64,000 nucleotides of DNA, from assembly GCA_900550445.1 (NCBI GenBank), contig URSF01000008.1:1-64000 (forward strand), read 5' to 3'. Source of the stretch: an uncultured Rhodospirillaceae bacterium (GTDB lineage Bacteria; Pseudomonadota; Alphaproteobacteria; CAAGCB01; CAG-977). Positions 42,331 through 49,551 of the stretch are shown piece by piece. The position numbers and the translations under genes were made by a program. A model generated the notes under the pieces. The model ran no database searches and was not told the DNA's origin. It saw only the letters and a program-made list of their open reading frames with translations. Numbering within the stretch: the stretch's first letter is position 1; every line of letters begins with the position of its first letter.

Positions 42331-42500
42331 TATCAGCTCTGCATTTATCGGGTGTCCGTAAATATGGGATTCCGGTAAGACGACATAAACGCTTTGGCCT
42401 ATTTAAGTCCCAAAAGGTTTTTATAACGGAAGTTTTCAATATGTCCGCATATGCAGATAATTAAGAAAGATTTATGCGACGTGAAAGGCAGGTGATATAT

Positions 42501-42677
42501 ATGGCAACAAATCCGCCGAAGGGCGACGGACACCGTAACGGTGCAATCAAAGATCGGTCTCAGGTTTATAATCCGAAAACAGATCGTTGGGTTAAACGCG
42601 ATGCCGATACGGGGCGGTTTATTGACCAAAAGGCCGATGACAAACCGTTTATAAGCGTTCGCAAAGAAAAGCAATAA
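42501..42677 (+). CDS. Small orphan protein with PPKGDGHRNGAIKDRSQ signature
   Basis: 58 residues from ATG 42501. The MATNPPKGDGHRNGAIKDRSQ opening, NPKTDRWVKRDADTGRFIDQK and FISVRKEK end belong to a widely distributed small protein family of unknown function seen in many bacterial genomes and islands. It is basic and probably nucleic-acid associated, though no experiment is known to me. Followed at once by a terminator. Confidence 0.8.
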   Translation: MATNPPKGDGHRNGAIKDRSQVYNPKTDRWVKRDADTGRFIDQKADDKPFISVRKEKQ

Positions 42678-42681
42678 TTCT

Positions 42682-42725
42682 TAAAAAAAAGCCGCTCTGA
42701 TAAAAATCAGGGCGGTAGCTTTTTA
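42682..42725 (+). terminator. Terminator after the 58-residue gene
   Basis: An interrupted stem AAAGCCGCTCTGAT/ATCAGGGCGGTAGCTTT with a short loop, ending in four T. Preceded by eight A, so it may work both ways. Confidence 0.7.
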
Positions 42726-42851
42726 GTGCTGTTTTGGGAATTTGTTTTTGAGGCTTTTAAACAGTTTTAAAAAAAAGATGTTTAAGCAAACTGATAAAAA
42801 CACTCCTGTTTAATATCGACTTTAAACCTGTTTTTATATCGGCATACGATC

Positions 42852-42925
42852 GGGAATGATTTCGAGATTGCTAAGCTACGAAGGCAAGTTCAAGAAGGAT
42901 TATCAAGACCATACCGGTTTGATTA
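42852..42925 (+). pseudogene. Remnant of a second HUH-like replication gene
   Basis: The plus-strand frame reads GNDFEIAKLRRQVQEGLSRP, close to EIANFRRQVQEWLEGY in the protein at 25313 (about residues 115-130), and the DNA matches at the same place (AGATTGCTAAGCTACGAAGG against AAATTGCAAATTTCAGAAGG). No start or continuation is present. It is best explained as the leftover of another island copy. Confidence 0.55.
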
Positions 42926-42985
42926 ACTTCTGGGTCGTTTTACCTGAAATACGCAGGCGGGGCATTAAGGTTCCGCCTGTTTTGT

Positions 42986-43327
42986 TTATTCCTCTGCCGA
43001 TTTAAACCAGTTTTTTCGTCTGTGTTCAAGGGCGTTCAGTACTTTTAAAACGTTGCCGACCTGAACGGTCGTATCCCCGTGCAACAGCTTTAAAACCGTC
43101 GGCTTGGACAGTTTCGCCTCTTTGGCCAGGACGTCCGCAGAAACGCCCAATATCGTTTTGTAACGGTTTATTTGTTCGACAATAATGCGCCACTTTAAAA
43201 TGTCGGTCACTTTATCGTTCGTGAAATCGATTTTCGGAACGCCGTACGTTTTTCGTTTTTGTTTGCTGTTGCGTTTCTTTTTTACAAAATCAAAATCGGT
43301 ATCAACATCATCAAAATCAGCTGTCAT
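42986..43327 (-). CDS. XRE-type helix-turn-helix regulator
   Basis: 113 residues. GGGAG precedes the ATG. An acidic then very basic N-terminus (DDVDTDFDFVKKKRNSKQKRK) leads to an HTH domain at about 50-105: LKWRIIVEQINRYKTILGVSADVLAKEAKLSKPTVLKLLHGDTTVQVGNVLKVLNAL. It probably controls integrase, excision or restriction genes of the island. Its promoter region contains the paired GCTAAC boxes that also occur before the integrase, which would be a natural binding site. Confidence 0.85.
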   Translation of the reverse strand: MTADFDDVDTDFDFVKKKRNSKQKRKTYGVPKIDFTNDKVTDILKWRIIVEQINRYKTILGVSADVLAKEAKLSKPTVLKLLHGDTTVQVGNVLKVLNALEHRRKNWFKSAEE

Positions 43328-43561
43328 GGCGTCTCCCGTTTTCTTTACAGGCTATTCCGGCTTTTTATGTTAGTCAATTATAATTATCTTTAAGGATTTT
43401 TATATTTATCCCTTTTCTCTGTTTACAAGATTAAGGGTATGATTTAACGTGATAAATATGCTAACAAAACTGCTAACATTTTTTTATGAAAAGGAGCTCA
43501 AGACTTGATAAAAACCGCAAAAATCCGTCATTTAACGTCATCAAAAAATCAAAATCATACC

Positions 43562-43620
43562 TCCAGGTTCCCCAGCCACTTTGAAAGCCAAGTCGTTGAA
43601 AAAACGAACTTGGCTTTTTT
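43562..43620 (+). other. attR: right attachment repeat of the island
   Basis: TCCAGGTTCCCCAGCCAC and the following hairpin repeat the end of tRNA-Gln and its terminator at 22049-22110. The sequence beyond it also resembles the left flank of the integrase gene, so the site separates two related elements placed in tandem. Confidence 0.87.
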
Positions 43621-43687
43621 ATGATCGGGGAAATGTTAGTGGTACTAATAAAGCTGCTAACGATGTTCGTTCGCACAGGCGATTGTC

Positions 43688-43801
43688 ATGACATTGTACA
43701 ATCGCGGTTATTCTTAATTATGCCATTCTGTACGTTTCTTGAAATACCTGTCTTTCTCCTGATGAAAAACAGATCTGGATTTAAGCCATCTGTATGTGTA
43801 G
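43688..43801 (+). pseudogene. Integrase collapsed by an internal deletion
   Basis: Starts like the island integrase (MTLYNRGYS) but an inserted A creates a stop at codon 10. Similarity continues to the ninth base of TCTGGATTT, then jumps to the C-terminal codons (LDLSHLYV and stop). In the intact gene GTCTGGATTT occurs at both matching places (22261 and 23873), so about 1.6 kb was lost between short direct repeats. Confidence 0.85.
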
Positions 43802-44220
43802 GTACGAACGGCATTTAGCTTTAAAAGACTTTCTGAAAAGGAGGCTTCTTTAAAAAGGAAACACATTTAGGCAGATTTTTCACATATTTTTCGAGCCCTT
43901 ACAATTTTCCTATAAAGTTTGCGCTTTCTACAGAAATCTACAGGACATTTGAAAGGGCCGTTGGCGCATTGGGAACTTTAAATGCCCTTGAATTAAAATA
44001 CATCACGAGATGTATAACAGAGGGGCTTTTGGGGAGTTGTTTTTTGGGAATAAAAAAGAGAAAATCAATCACCGCTAAATTAACTCTGAAATACACGTTT
44101 GAATCATAAGAAACATGAAAGCCGCTTATTATGAAAACGTTTAGAAGAAGAAAAAAATTCCTTGACATTTTAGCAAAAATAATAACAATATGTGATATGC
44201 TGAAAATACACTTATTGTCT

Positions 44221-44247
44221 AAGCAGGATATGATGCCTGCTTTTTTT
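44221..44247 (+). terminator. Terminator-like hairpin before the tail fibre gene
   Basis: AGCAGG and CCTGCT with a seven-base loop followed by seven T, 14 bases before the start codon. Its place in the leader suggests either the end of a lost upstream phage gene or attenuation. Confidence 0.75.
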
Positions 44248-44260
44248 ATGGGAAAAAATA

Positions 44261-45163
44261 ATGACGGTAAGCACAACAATAAATAAAATGTCTTATATCG
44301 GAAACGGAATTGCCACAAGCTTTGCCATTCCTTTTCCTTATTTAGACATTTCTCATTTAAAGGTGTATCAGCTTTTAAATGACATTCAGACAGAAAGAAC
44401 GGATTGGACGGTTCAAAACGGCAATCTGATTTTTGAAACGGCTCCGGTGATGGACGCTCAGATTGTGATTATTCGGGAATTGCCTTTTATTCAAGAAACC
44501 GATTATCAGGAAAACGAAATACTGGCAGCAGAAACTTTGGAGAAAAACTTTGATGCTTTAACAATGCAAATACAGCAGTTGAAGGAACAAGCCGACAGAG
44601 CCGTGACGGTGGATCTGTTTGACGAAACGGCCGCTTCGGATTTACTGCCTAGCATCAGATCTGCTGTTTCCAATGCCGCCGAGTATGCTCAATCGTCGGC
44701 AGAACAAGCAAATAATGCCGCACAATCCGCCCAAACAGCAACGGAAAAAGCTTTAATCGCGACAAACAAGGCTCAAGAAGCGATAAATACATTGGCAAAC
44801 AAAGCTGATAAAAGTGTATATGCTTCAAAAACCGTTCGCGGTGTGGCAATGTGGGCAAACACGTATTCTAATGTGACAGAAAATCGTCCTGCTACAGTTA
44901 TCATCAGTTATGTCAACGGTTCTTCTTGGTATCGTTTGTGGTCCGACGGTTGGATCGAACAAGGCTTTTCAATTTCCGGCGATTCAAATATGTTAAATTG
45001 GCCGAAGCCTTTTTCTAATACAAATTATACGGTAACGAGTACCCCTGTTGTATATAATAATTATGGAGTGCAGGCTGTTTCCATTACATCAAAAACCGCG
45101 GCAGGGATTGTCTGGGCTGGAACGAATTATTCCTCGACCTGTTGGTATGCCTGCGGTTATTAA
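44261..45163 (+). CDS. Phage tail fibre protein
   Basis: 300 residues. The N-terminal 100 residues (TTINKMSYIGNGIATSFAIPFPYLD, WTVQNGNLIFETAP, IVIIRELPFIQETDY, EKNFDALTMQIQQLKEQADRAV) match the tail-attachment domain of T7-like fibres. An alanine-rich helical shaft (about 130-190) leads to a tip ending in WYRLWSDGWIEQGF and TNYTVTSTPVVYNN, the gp53-like receptor-binding type. GGGA precedes the ATG. No head or other tail genes exist nearby, so it is an orphan module of a decayed prophage, with one partner gene. Confidence 0.88.
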   Translation: MTVSTTINKMSYIGNGIATSFAIPFPYLDISHLKVYQLLNDIQTERTDWTVQNGNLIFETAPVMDAQIVIIRELPFIQETDYQENEILAAETLEKNFDALTMQIQQLKEQADRAVTVDLFDETAASDLLPSIRSAVSNAAEYAQSSAEQANNAAQSAQTATEKALIATNKAQEAINTLANKADKSVYASKTVRGVAMWANTYSNVTENRPATVIISYVNGSSWYRLWSDGWIEQGFSISGDSNMLNWPKPFSNTNYTVTSTPVVYNNYGVQAVSITSKTAAGIVWAGTNYSSTCWYACGY

Positions 45164-45177
45164 TGGGAGATTGATCA

Positions 45178-45507
45178 ATGAAAACACTACGACAGATTTC
45201 TGACGAACAACCTGTTCTGTATGCACAAATGGCTTTAGAGGCAAACAATGCAGGGAAATTGTTGATTGTTGATAATAACGATCAGTTGCAGTTGGCAGAC
45301 TATCCGGAAAAAACAGATGAGGAAAAAGCCGCTGATATCAGAAAACACAGAAATGCTTTATTGGAGGCGACTGATAAATATATGTTGGAAGATTTTCCGA
45401 TTTCAACAGAAAAGAAACAAGCCTATAAAGACTATCGCCAACAACTGCGTGATATAACGGCGACAGAAAATTTTCCGTACGATATAAAATTTCCGGTAAT
45501 GCCGTAA
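45178..45507 (+). CDS. Phage tail assembly chaperone
   Basis: 109 residues. The C-terminal signature KHRNALLEATDKYMLEDFP, KKQAYKDYRQQLRDIT and FPYDIKFPVMP is typical of small tail-fibre assembly chaperones that lie behind fibre genes in many temperate phages. Fourteen bases separate it from the fibre gene, so both are in one transcript ending at the strong hairpin downstream. Confidence 0.85.
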   Translation: MKTLRQISDEQPVLYAQMALEANNAGKLLIVDNNDQLQLADYPEKTDEEKAADIRKHRNALLEATDKYMLEDFPISTEKKQAYKDYRQQLRDITATENFPYDIKFPVMP

Positions 45508-45510
45508 TGA

Positions 45511-45550
45511 AATAGCATCACCGCCTAAATGGCGGTGATGCTATTGTTTT
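45511..45550. terminator. Strong bidirectional terminator
   Basis: AATAGCATCACCGCC/GGCGGTGATGCTATT, a 15-bp perfect stem with a five-base loop followed by GTTTTT. Separates the phage remnant from the convergent glycan operon. Confidence 0.92.
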
Positions 45551-45552
45551 TA

Positions 45553-46689
45553 TTAAAAAACAGAATGGGTATCTTTTGCAATCTTTTCTAAAAAAAGCCT
45601 TATCGGTTTTTCAACAAAAGCATAACAGATAATACCGACACTTACGGTAATGATTATACATAATATATAAATACCCATCATTGCGATATCAGGCAAGTTT
45701 GACAAATCTGAATAAAAGAATTCAATTCCTTTTCTAAAAAAAATAAAACAGACTTCTTGCATTATATATGTTGCGTAAGAAATATCTCCTAATTTTCCAA
45801 AAAATTTGCGATCTAAAAAATTTGACAGATAAGATTTTTTCAACATAAATACCAGAATCAGAGCTGCAATGCTCAGCGTCATCAGCAGATCATTTTGATA
45901 TTTAAAATAATGAAAAGCCACATTCCTGAAAACAAAGATAAACAGTACTGTTTCAATGATACCAAAAATCATTTTTTCTTTTTTGATCGGGGAAAGAAAA
46001 TGTTTTGATAAAATATCATACATATGTCCCACACCCAATCCCAACCCCATTTCTGAGACAGCCCGCAACATTCCAAAATTGAGCAAAGAGTAAAATGTCG
46101 GTTTAAGATGAGCGTTAAAGGATCCGTTGTTTCCATGAACCATTAAAACAAAAGCGAAATAAGCGATTAAAGAGACCGTCAGAAAAAATCCTCGCTCCGA
46201 AAGAACAGAGTGTAAAATATAATAAAATAGACAGCTCCAGAACAGAGAAGAAACAAACCATGCCGAAGCATTATTGCCAAAAACCAACGTCAATCCACTG
46301 TTTTGTAAAAATAGTAAATTTAATATATTACTGTATTTTTCAAATGCGACCAATTCGAGTAATGAAGCGCACCAAAAACAAAAGATGGAAAAAAATAACA
46401 GAGGCCATAAGCGCATAAACTTTTTCCAGACAAAAGAATTTATACTATTTGGCGACCTTTTAAGAGTTCTTTGCAACCAGACACCACTGAGTATAAAAAA
46501 GAATTCAACCCCCATGTATCCTTTTGCGGCATATGAACGCATTGTAGCTATCAGCGGGGACACGTGAACAAAATCAACAAACAATCCCGTCAAACAGGAG
46601 AGGTGATGATTTATAATGACGAGCGCGAACAGAAATCTTAAAAAATCCAAATTATAAAATCTGGTTGCGGATTCTTTATCTTTCCACAT
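45553..46689 (-). CDS. Acyltransferase 3 family membrane protein
   Basis: 378 residues with ten hydrophobic segments, of the OafA/NodX-type acyltransferase 3 family. The first helix segment FYNLDFLRFLFALVIINHHLS carries the conserved histidine, and RAYAAKGYMGVEFFFILSGV-like residues follow. Such enzymes transfer acetyl or other short acyl groups to O-antigen or capsular sugars across the membrane. It is the last gene of the minus-strand operon and overlaps the LuxC-like gene by 14 bases. Confidence 0.9.
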   Translation of the reverse strand: MWKDKESATRFYNLDFLRFLFALVIINHHLSCLTGLFVDFVHVSPLIATMRSYAAKGYMGVEFFFILSGVWLQRTLKRSPNSINSFVWKKFMRLWPLLFFSIFCFWCASLLELVAFEKYSNILNLLFLQNSGLTLVFGNNASAWFVSSLFWSCLFYYILHSVLSERGFFLTVSLIAYFAFVLMVHGNNGSFNAHLKPTFYSLLNFGMLRAVSEMGLGLGVGHMYDILSKHFLSPIKKEKMIFGIIETVLFIFVFRNVAFHYFKYQNDLLMTLSIAALILVFMLKKSYLSNFLDRKFFGKLGDISYATYIMQEVCFIFFRKGIEFFYSDLSNLPDIAMMGIYILCIIITVSVGIICYAFVEKPIRLFLEKIAKDTHSVF

Positions 46690-47860
46690 TTATGATCCTT
46701 GATAATTCTTTGATTAAATCATGCCCGTCCCAAATCACATCAATGTTCAGAGCTTTTCCTATAGGAACAATACGATCAATTCCTCGTGTATTTGAAGCGA
46801 TAAGAGCGCTGCACAATTTTTCAGGATCAATGCCGAAATATGTAATTGTCTGAAATTTTTCTGTAATGACTGCGAATAATTCTTTTTCGTCCTTTAAAGC
46901 GTATTCGAAAAAATATCCGCCTTTGCCGCGGTGATTGACAATGTCCGACGTTAATGTTTTCAATTCTTCGCGATACAGCAAATTATCATGATGCGTGCAG
47001 CGTTCCATATTATTGTTTAAAATGCTTTCCGTACAAAACAGTGTATATTTATCAACCGCAACAGCATCTTGCAGCGTGTATTTTTCTCGGGCTGTACGCT
47101 CTGCCGCCGTCCAGAATTTTTCACGAGCCGCCTTGCTGTCGTTCAGCCACAAGATTGTTTGTGCGGAAGAACAGGCATTCTGATCCATCAGCCACGTGTC
47201 GTTATAAAAGTTCTCGGATAAACGTTTCATTTGCGTTTCATCAGCATTTAAAACGGCGTCGGCATCAATCATCGCAATCGAGTACCGGTCGGCAAAAGCA
47301 ATATCAACGCATCTGGGAAGGGCCGGCAGAGATTTAATGTTTTCGATTGTTTTGTCTCCTCCCCAGATCATACGCGCGTCCGCGATTTTACAAAACTCTG
47401 CCGTTATTTCGTCACTGCGGGGGTAACGTACAAAAGCCGTTCTTTTTTCAATTTCCGGATATCTTTGCAATATTTCTTTTATTGTTGCGCACAAAGCGTC
47501 AACCTGCGGAAAAATTTTAGACGGCAAACGGACAATGTTTGCGTTGCCGGCCAATAATCCGAATACATATGTAAAAGCAAAATTGACGGGAATATTTGAC
47601 GGTGCGATATGAAAACACAGTCCGCGCCCCAAACGTCTTTCCGTCGAACCGAAATCGGATTTTAATTTTTGCAGGTTGGCTTTACGTCCCCAAAAAGCCA
47701 ACGCCGACAAATCGGGAAAAACACGTATCAAAGGCGATTTCATCAGTGTCGCAGATATTTCCGCGATAAAAGCGCATACGCTGTCGTTGTAAACAGGCAG
47801 TGGAGTCCGATTTATATCCGACGTTCCGACAATATAATCAACGTTTTTCATAGGTATCAC
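46676..47860 (-). CDS. LuxC-like acyl-CoA/acyl-protein reductase
   Basis: 394 residues of the LuxC family, which reduces an activated acyl group with NADPH to an aldehyde. The cofactor region (LCFHIAPSNIPVNFAFTYVFGLLAGN) and the catalytic cysteine in MDQNACSSAQTILW are present; VDKYTLFCTES and the DIVNHRGKGGYFFEY end are typical. GTG at 47860 follows GAGAGG and overlaps the LuxE gene by 23 bases; an ATG three codons in is the alternative. It sits beside LuxE, as in bioluminescence operons, but no luxA/luxB is in the window. Confidence 0.88.
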   Translation of the reverse strand: MIPMKNVDYIVGTSDINRTPLPVYNDSVCAFIAEISATLMKSPLIRVFPDLSALAFWGRKANLQKLKSDFGSTERRLGRGLCFHIAPSNIPVNFAFTYVFGLLAGNANIVRLPSKIFPQVDALCATIKEILQRYPEIEKRTAFVRYPRSDEITAEFCKIADARMIWGGDKTIENIKSLPALPRCVDIAFADRYSIAMIDADAVLNADETQMKRLSENFYNDTWLMDQNACSSAQTILWLNDSKAAREKFWTAAERTAREKYTLQDAVAVDKYTLFCTESILNNNMERCTHHDNLLYREELKTLTSDIVNHRGKGGYFFEYALKDEKELFAVITEKFQTITYFGIDPEKLCSALIASNTRGIDRIVPIGKALNIDVIWDGHDLIKELSRIINVER

Positions 47861-48914
47861 TGCACCCTCTCAATTCAGCGCTTTTAATGCGCCCGTGAAT
47901 TTTGAAATACTTTCCTTTACGCCCGCAGGGACAATTGTCAATACCTAAAATTTCACCTTCATCTTCGGTTAATAAAACGTGACCGGGGTACGATGTAGGC
48001 AAAACGGATAATAATTCCATCAGCCCTTTTTCTCCGATATCGGCGGAACTGAAATCTTTGGGACGGCGAATAATTACGTCGGAATAATTGGAACAGTGCA
48101 TATGCCCGTGTTCGCATTCGACAAAAACGGATCCAAGTTGTTCCGCCATTCCGTAGTAATTATAAACTTTGACATTTCCTAATCTTGCTTGCACACGGCG
48201 GTTAAATTCCAAAGCGTCAACCGCTTGGTCTTTTAATTTTTTCCAACCGCCGATATGAAATAAAACGGCGTTTTGCGCATTGAATGAGATATTTTTTTCT
48301 TCCAAAGCGCGAACAACAAACTGCCAAATCATATACGTGTAGCCGAACATTAAAATCGGTTCGTTTTTGTGTTCTTCAAAAAAAGAGGAAACCTTCTCAA
48401 GATCAATATTCATTTCGGCGTCCAAAGCGTAAGTGCTGTTACGCCCGAAAATCGAAAAACCGATAATGCCGGCGCCTCTGGCGGAATACATCGACCGGTC
48501 TTTTTTTATCATTTCCGTGTCCAGCAACAATAAAGGCAAACGCTGTTTGCCGATAAACGAAGAGATAATCTCATTGAGTGTTTTGCTTTGAGCTCGAACG
48601 TTATCCGCGCTTAAAAAAATCTTGGACACAGCTTGACCGGACGTCCCTGACGAAGTCAGTGTCTTTGTGATTTGTTCTTGAGGAACGGATCGTAATTCAA
48701 ACTCTTTAAACAACCGGACGGGAATAAAAGGAAGCTCTGCACAGGTATGATTTTTTGACGCATCGAAAGACAAAGCGTTTAATATCCGAGCGTATTCGGG
48801 ACAGTTGGCGTAATGCCAATGTGTCAAATCCGATAGGATTTCAGACAAAGCCCGTTCTTTTTGAGAAGCTCCAAGCGAATAAGGAGCCAATTGAAACAAA
48901 TCATTCAACGTCAT
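47838..48914 (-). CDS. LuxE-like acyl-protein synthetase
   Basis: 358 residues of the LuxE (acyl-protein synthetase) family. TSSGTSGQAVSKIFLSADN is the ATP-binding P-loop; YYGMAEQLGSVFVECEHGHMH and NCPCGRKGKYFKIHGRIKSAE are the adenylate-forming core motifs, with a Cys-rich end. LuxE activates a fatty acid with ATP and hands it to the LuxC reductase. Overlaps the GNAT gene by 14 bases upstream and the reductase by 23 downstream. The acyl chain it uses is unknown. Confidence 0.88.
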   Translation of the reverse strand: MTLNDLFQLAPYSLGASQKERALSEILSDLTHWHYANCPEYARILNALSFDASKNHTCAELPFIPVRLFKEFELRSVPQEQITKTLTSSGTSGQAVSKIFLSADNVRAQSKTLNEIISSFIGKQRLPLLLLDTEMIKKDRSMYSARGAGIIGFSIFGRNSTYALDAEMNIDLEKVSSFFEEHKNEPILMFGYTYMIWQFVVRALEEKNISFNAQNAVLFHIGGWKKLKDQAVDALEFNRRVQARLGNVKVYNYYGMAEQLGSVFVECEHGHMHCSNYSDVIIRRPKDFSSADIGEKGLMELLSVLPTSYPGHVLLTEDEGEILGIDNCPCGRKGKYFKIHGRIKSAELRGCSDTYEKR

Positions 48915-49551
48915 GACTTACCTCTTTAATAAAGATATCCTGCGGTTCGGAAAAAACGGCTCCAAAAGCCGCATAAACATTCATTACGGCAGTGTTTTGC
49001 GTACTGATACGTCCTTCTAATTTTTTATAACCGCGTTGTTTCGCAACTTTACAGGCGTTGGCGTATAAAGCCATTGCCGCTCCTGTCATGCGGTATTTTT
49101 CAGATACGGCGGCCAAATGTACAAACAGTGTATCCGCAGATGTTTCTTTCAAAGCCAAAAATCCGATCGGCAATTCTTTAAACAAAGCCACAAAAACCGC
49201 GTCTAATTCATCTACCCATTGTTTTAAAACCATTCCGGAAATATCTGTCGAACAATCGGGAAGTATATGAAAACGGCGATCATAAACAAAAGATTCAACC
49301 GCTATTTTCAGAATATCCTCTTTGTATCGTGTCGTTTCGATAATCGGCAAACGGATAAACTTATCCAGATCCGTCTCGCATTTCGCAAGGCTGATAGCCG
49401 TTTTAACCGTTCTGTCGGCTAAAAAAAATCCTTGACGCTGATATATCGTCTCCGTTTCGGCATTTGTCGGTTTGACGATGCGCAAAACCGAAACACCGTC
49501 GGTTTTTGTTTCATCATCGCTTATTACGATATTGCCATACGTTAAAATCAT
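48901..49551 (-). CDS. GNAT-family N-acetyltransferase
   Basis: 216 residues. The second half has the GNAT core: an acceptor region (FKELPIGFLALKETSADTLFVHLAAVSEKYRMTGAAMALYANACKVAKQRGYKKLEGRISTQN shown as scattered blocks) with the pyrophosphate loop around YRMTGAAMAL, where a classic Q/RxxGxG/A is replaced by RMTGAA. The start overlaps the ligase stop codon (ATGA). It may add an acyl group to an amino sugar or to the acyl carrier-bound intermediate. Confidence 0.78.
   Translation of the reverse strand: MILTYGNIVISDDETKTDGVSVLRIVKPTNAETETIYQRQGFFLADRTVKTAISLAKCETDLDKFIRLPIIETTRYKEDILKIAVESFVYDRRFHILPDCSTDISGMVLKQWVDELDAVFVALFKELPIGFLALKETSADTLFVHLAAVSEKYRMTGAAMALYANACKVAKQRGYKKLEGRISTQNTAVMNVYAAFGAVFSEPQDIFIKEVSHDVE

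Larger units (their letters stand above)
42678..42985. other. Gene-free gap with terminator and rep-like remnant
   Basis: 308 bp. The first 45 bp are a terminator hairpin. Bases 42852-42925 preserve a stretch of reading frame similar to the HUH-like gene (next entry). The rest shows no gene. Confidence 0.55.
43328..44260. other. Right junction: att repeat, integrase scar, no intact genes
   Basis: 933 bp. In order: leader of the HTH gene with GCTAAC boxes (43460 and 43472), attR (43562-43620), degenerate GCTAAC boxes (43635-43660), the collapsed integrase (43688-43801), and a 400-bp AT-rich tract. In the last part a plus-strand frame from about 43900 to 44109 reads STEIYRTFERAVGALGTLN without a start, possibly the end of a lost phage gene. 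A terminator-like hairpin precedes the tail fibre gene. Confidence 0.6.

Noticed and set aside
22066..43561. Reading the island as a full prophage or ICE
   Set aside because: No capsid, terminase, portal, relaxosome or type IV secretion genes are visible; the tail genes lie outside attR.
43938..44318. A 126-codon minus-strand frame before the tail fibre gene
   Set aside because: It runs into the fibre gene start on the other strand, has no ribosome site and reads like an AT-rich chance frame.
46676..48914. LuxC/LuxE as evidence of bioluminescence
   Set aside because: No luxA, luxB or luxD is present; the genes are embedded in a glycan and acyl cluster.
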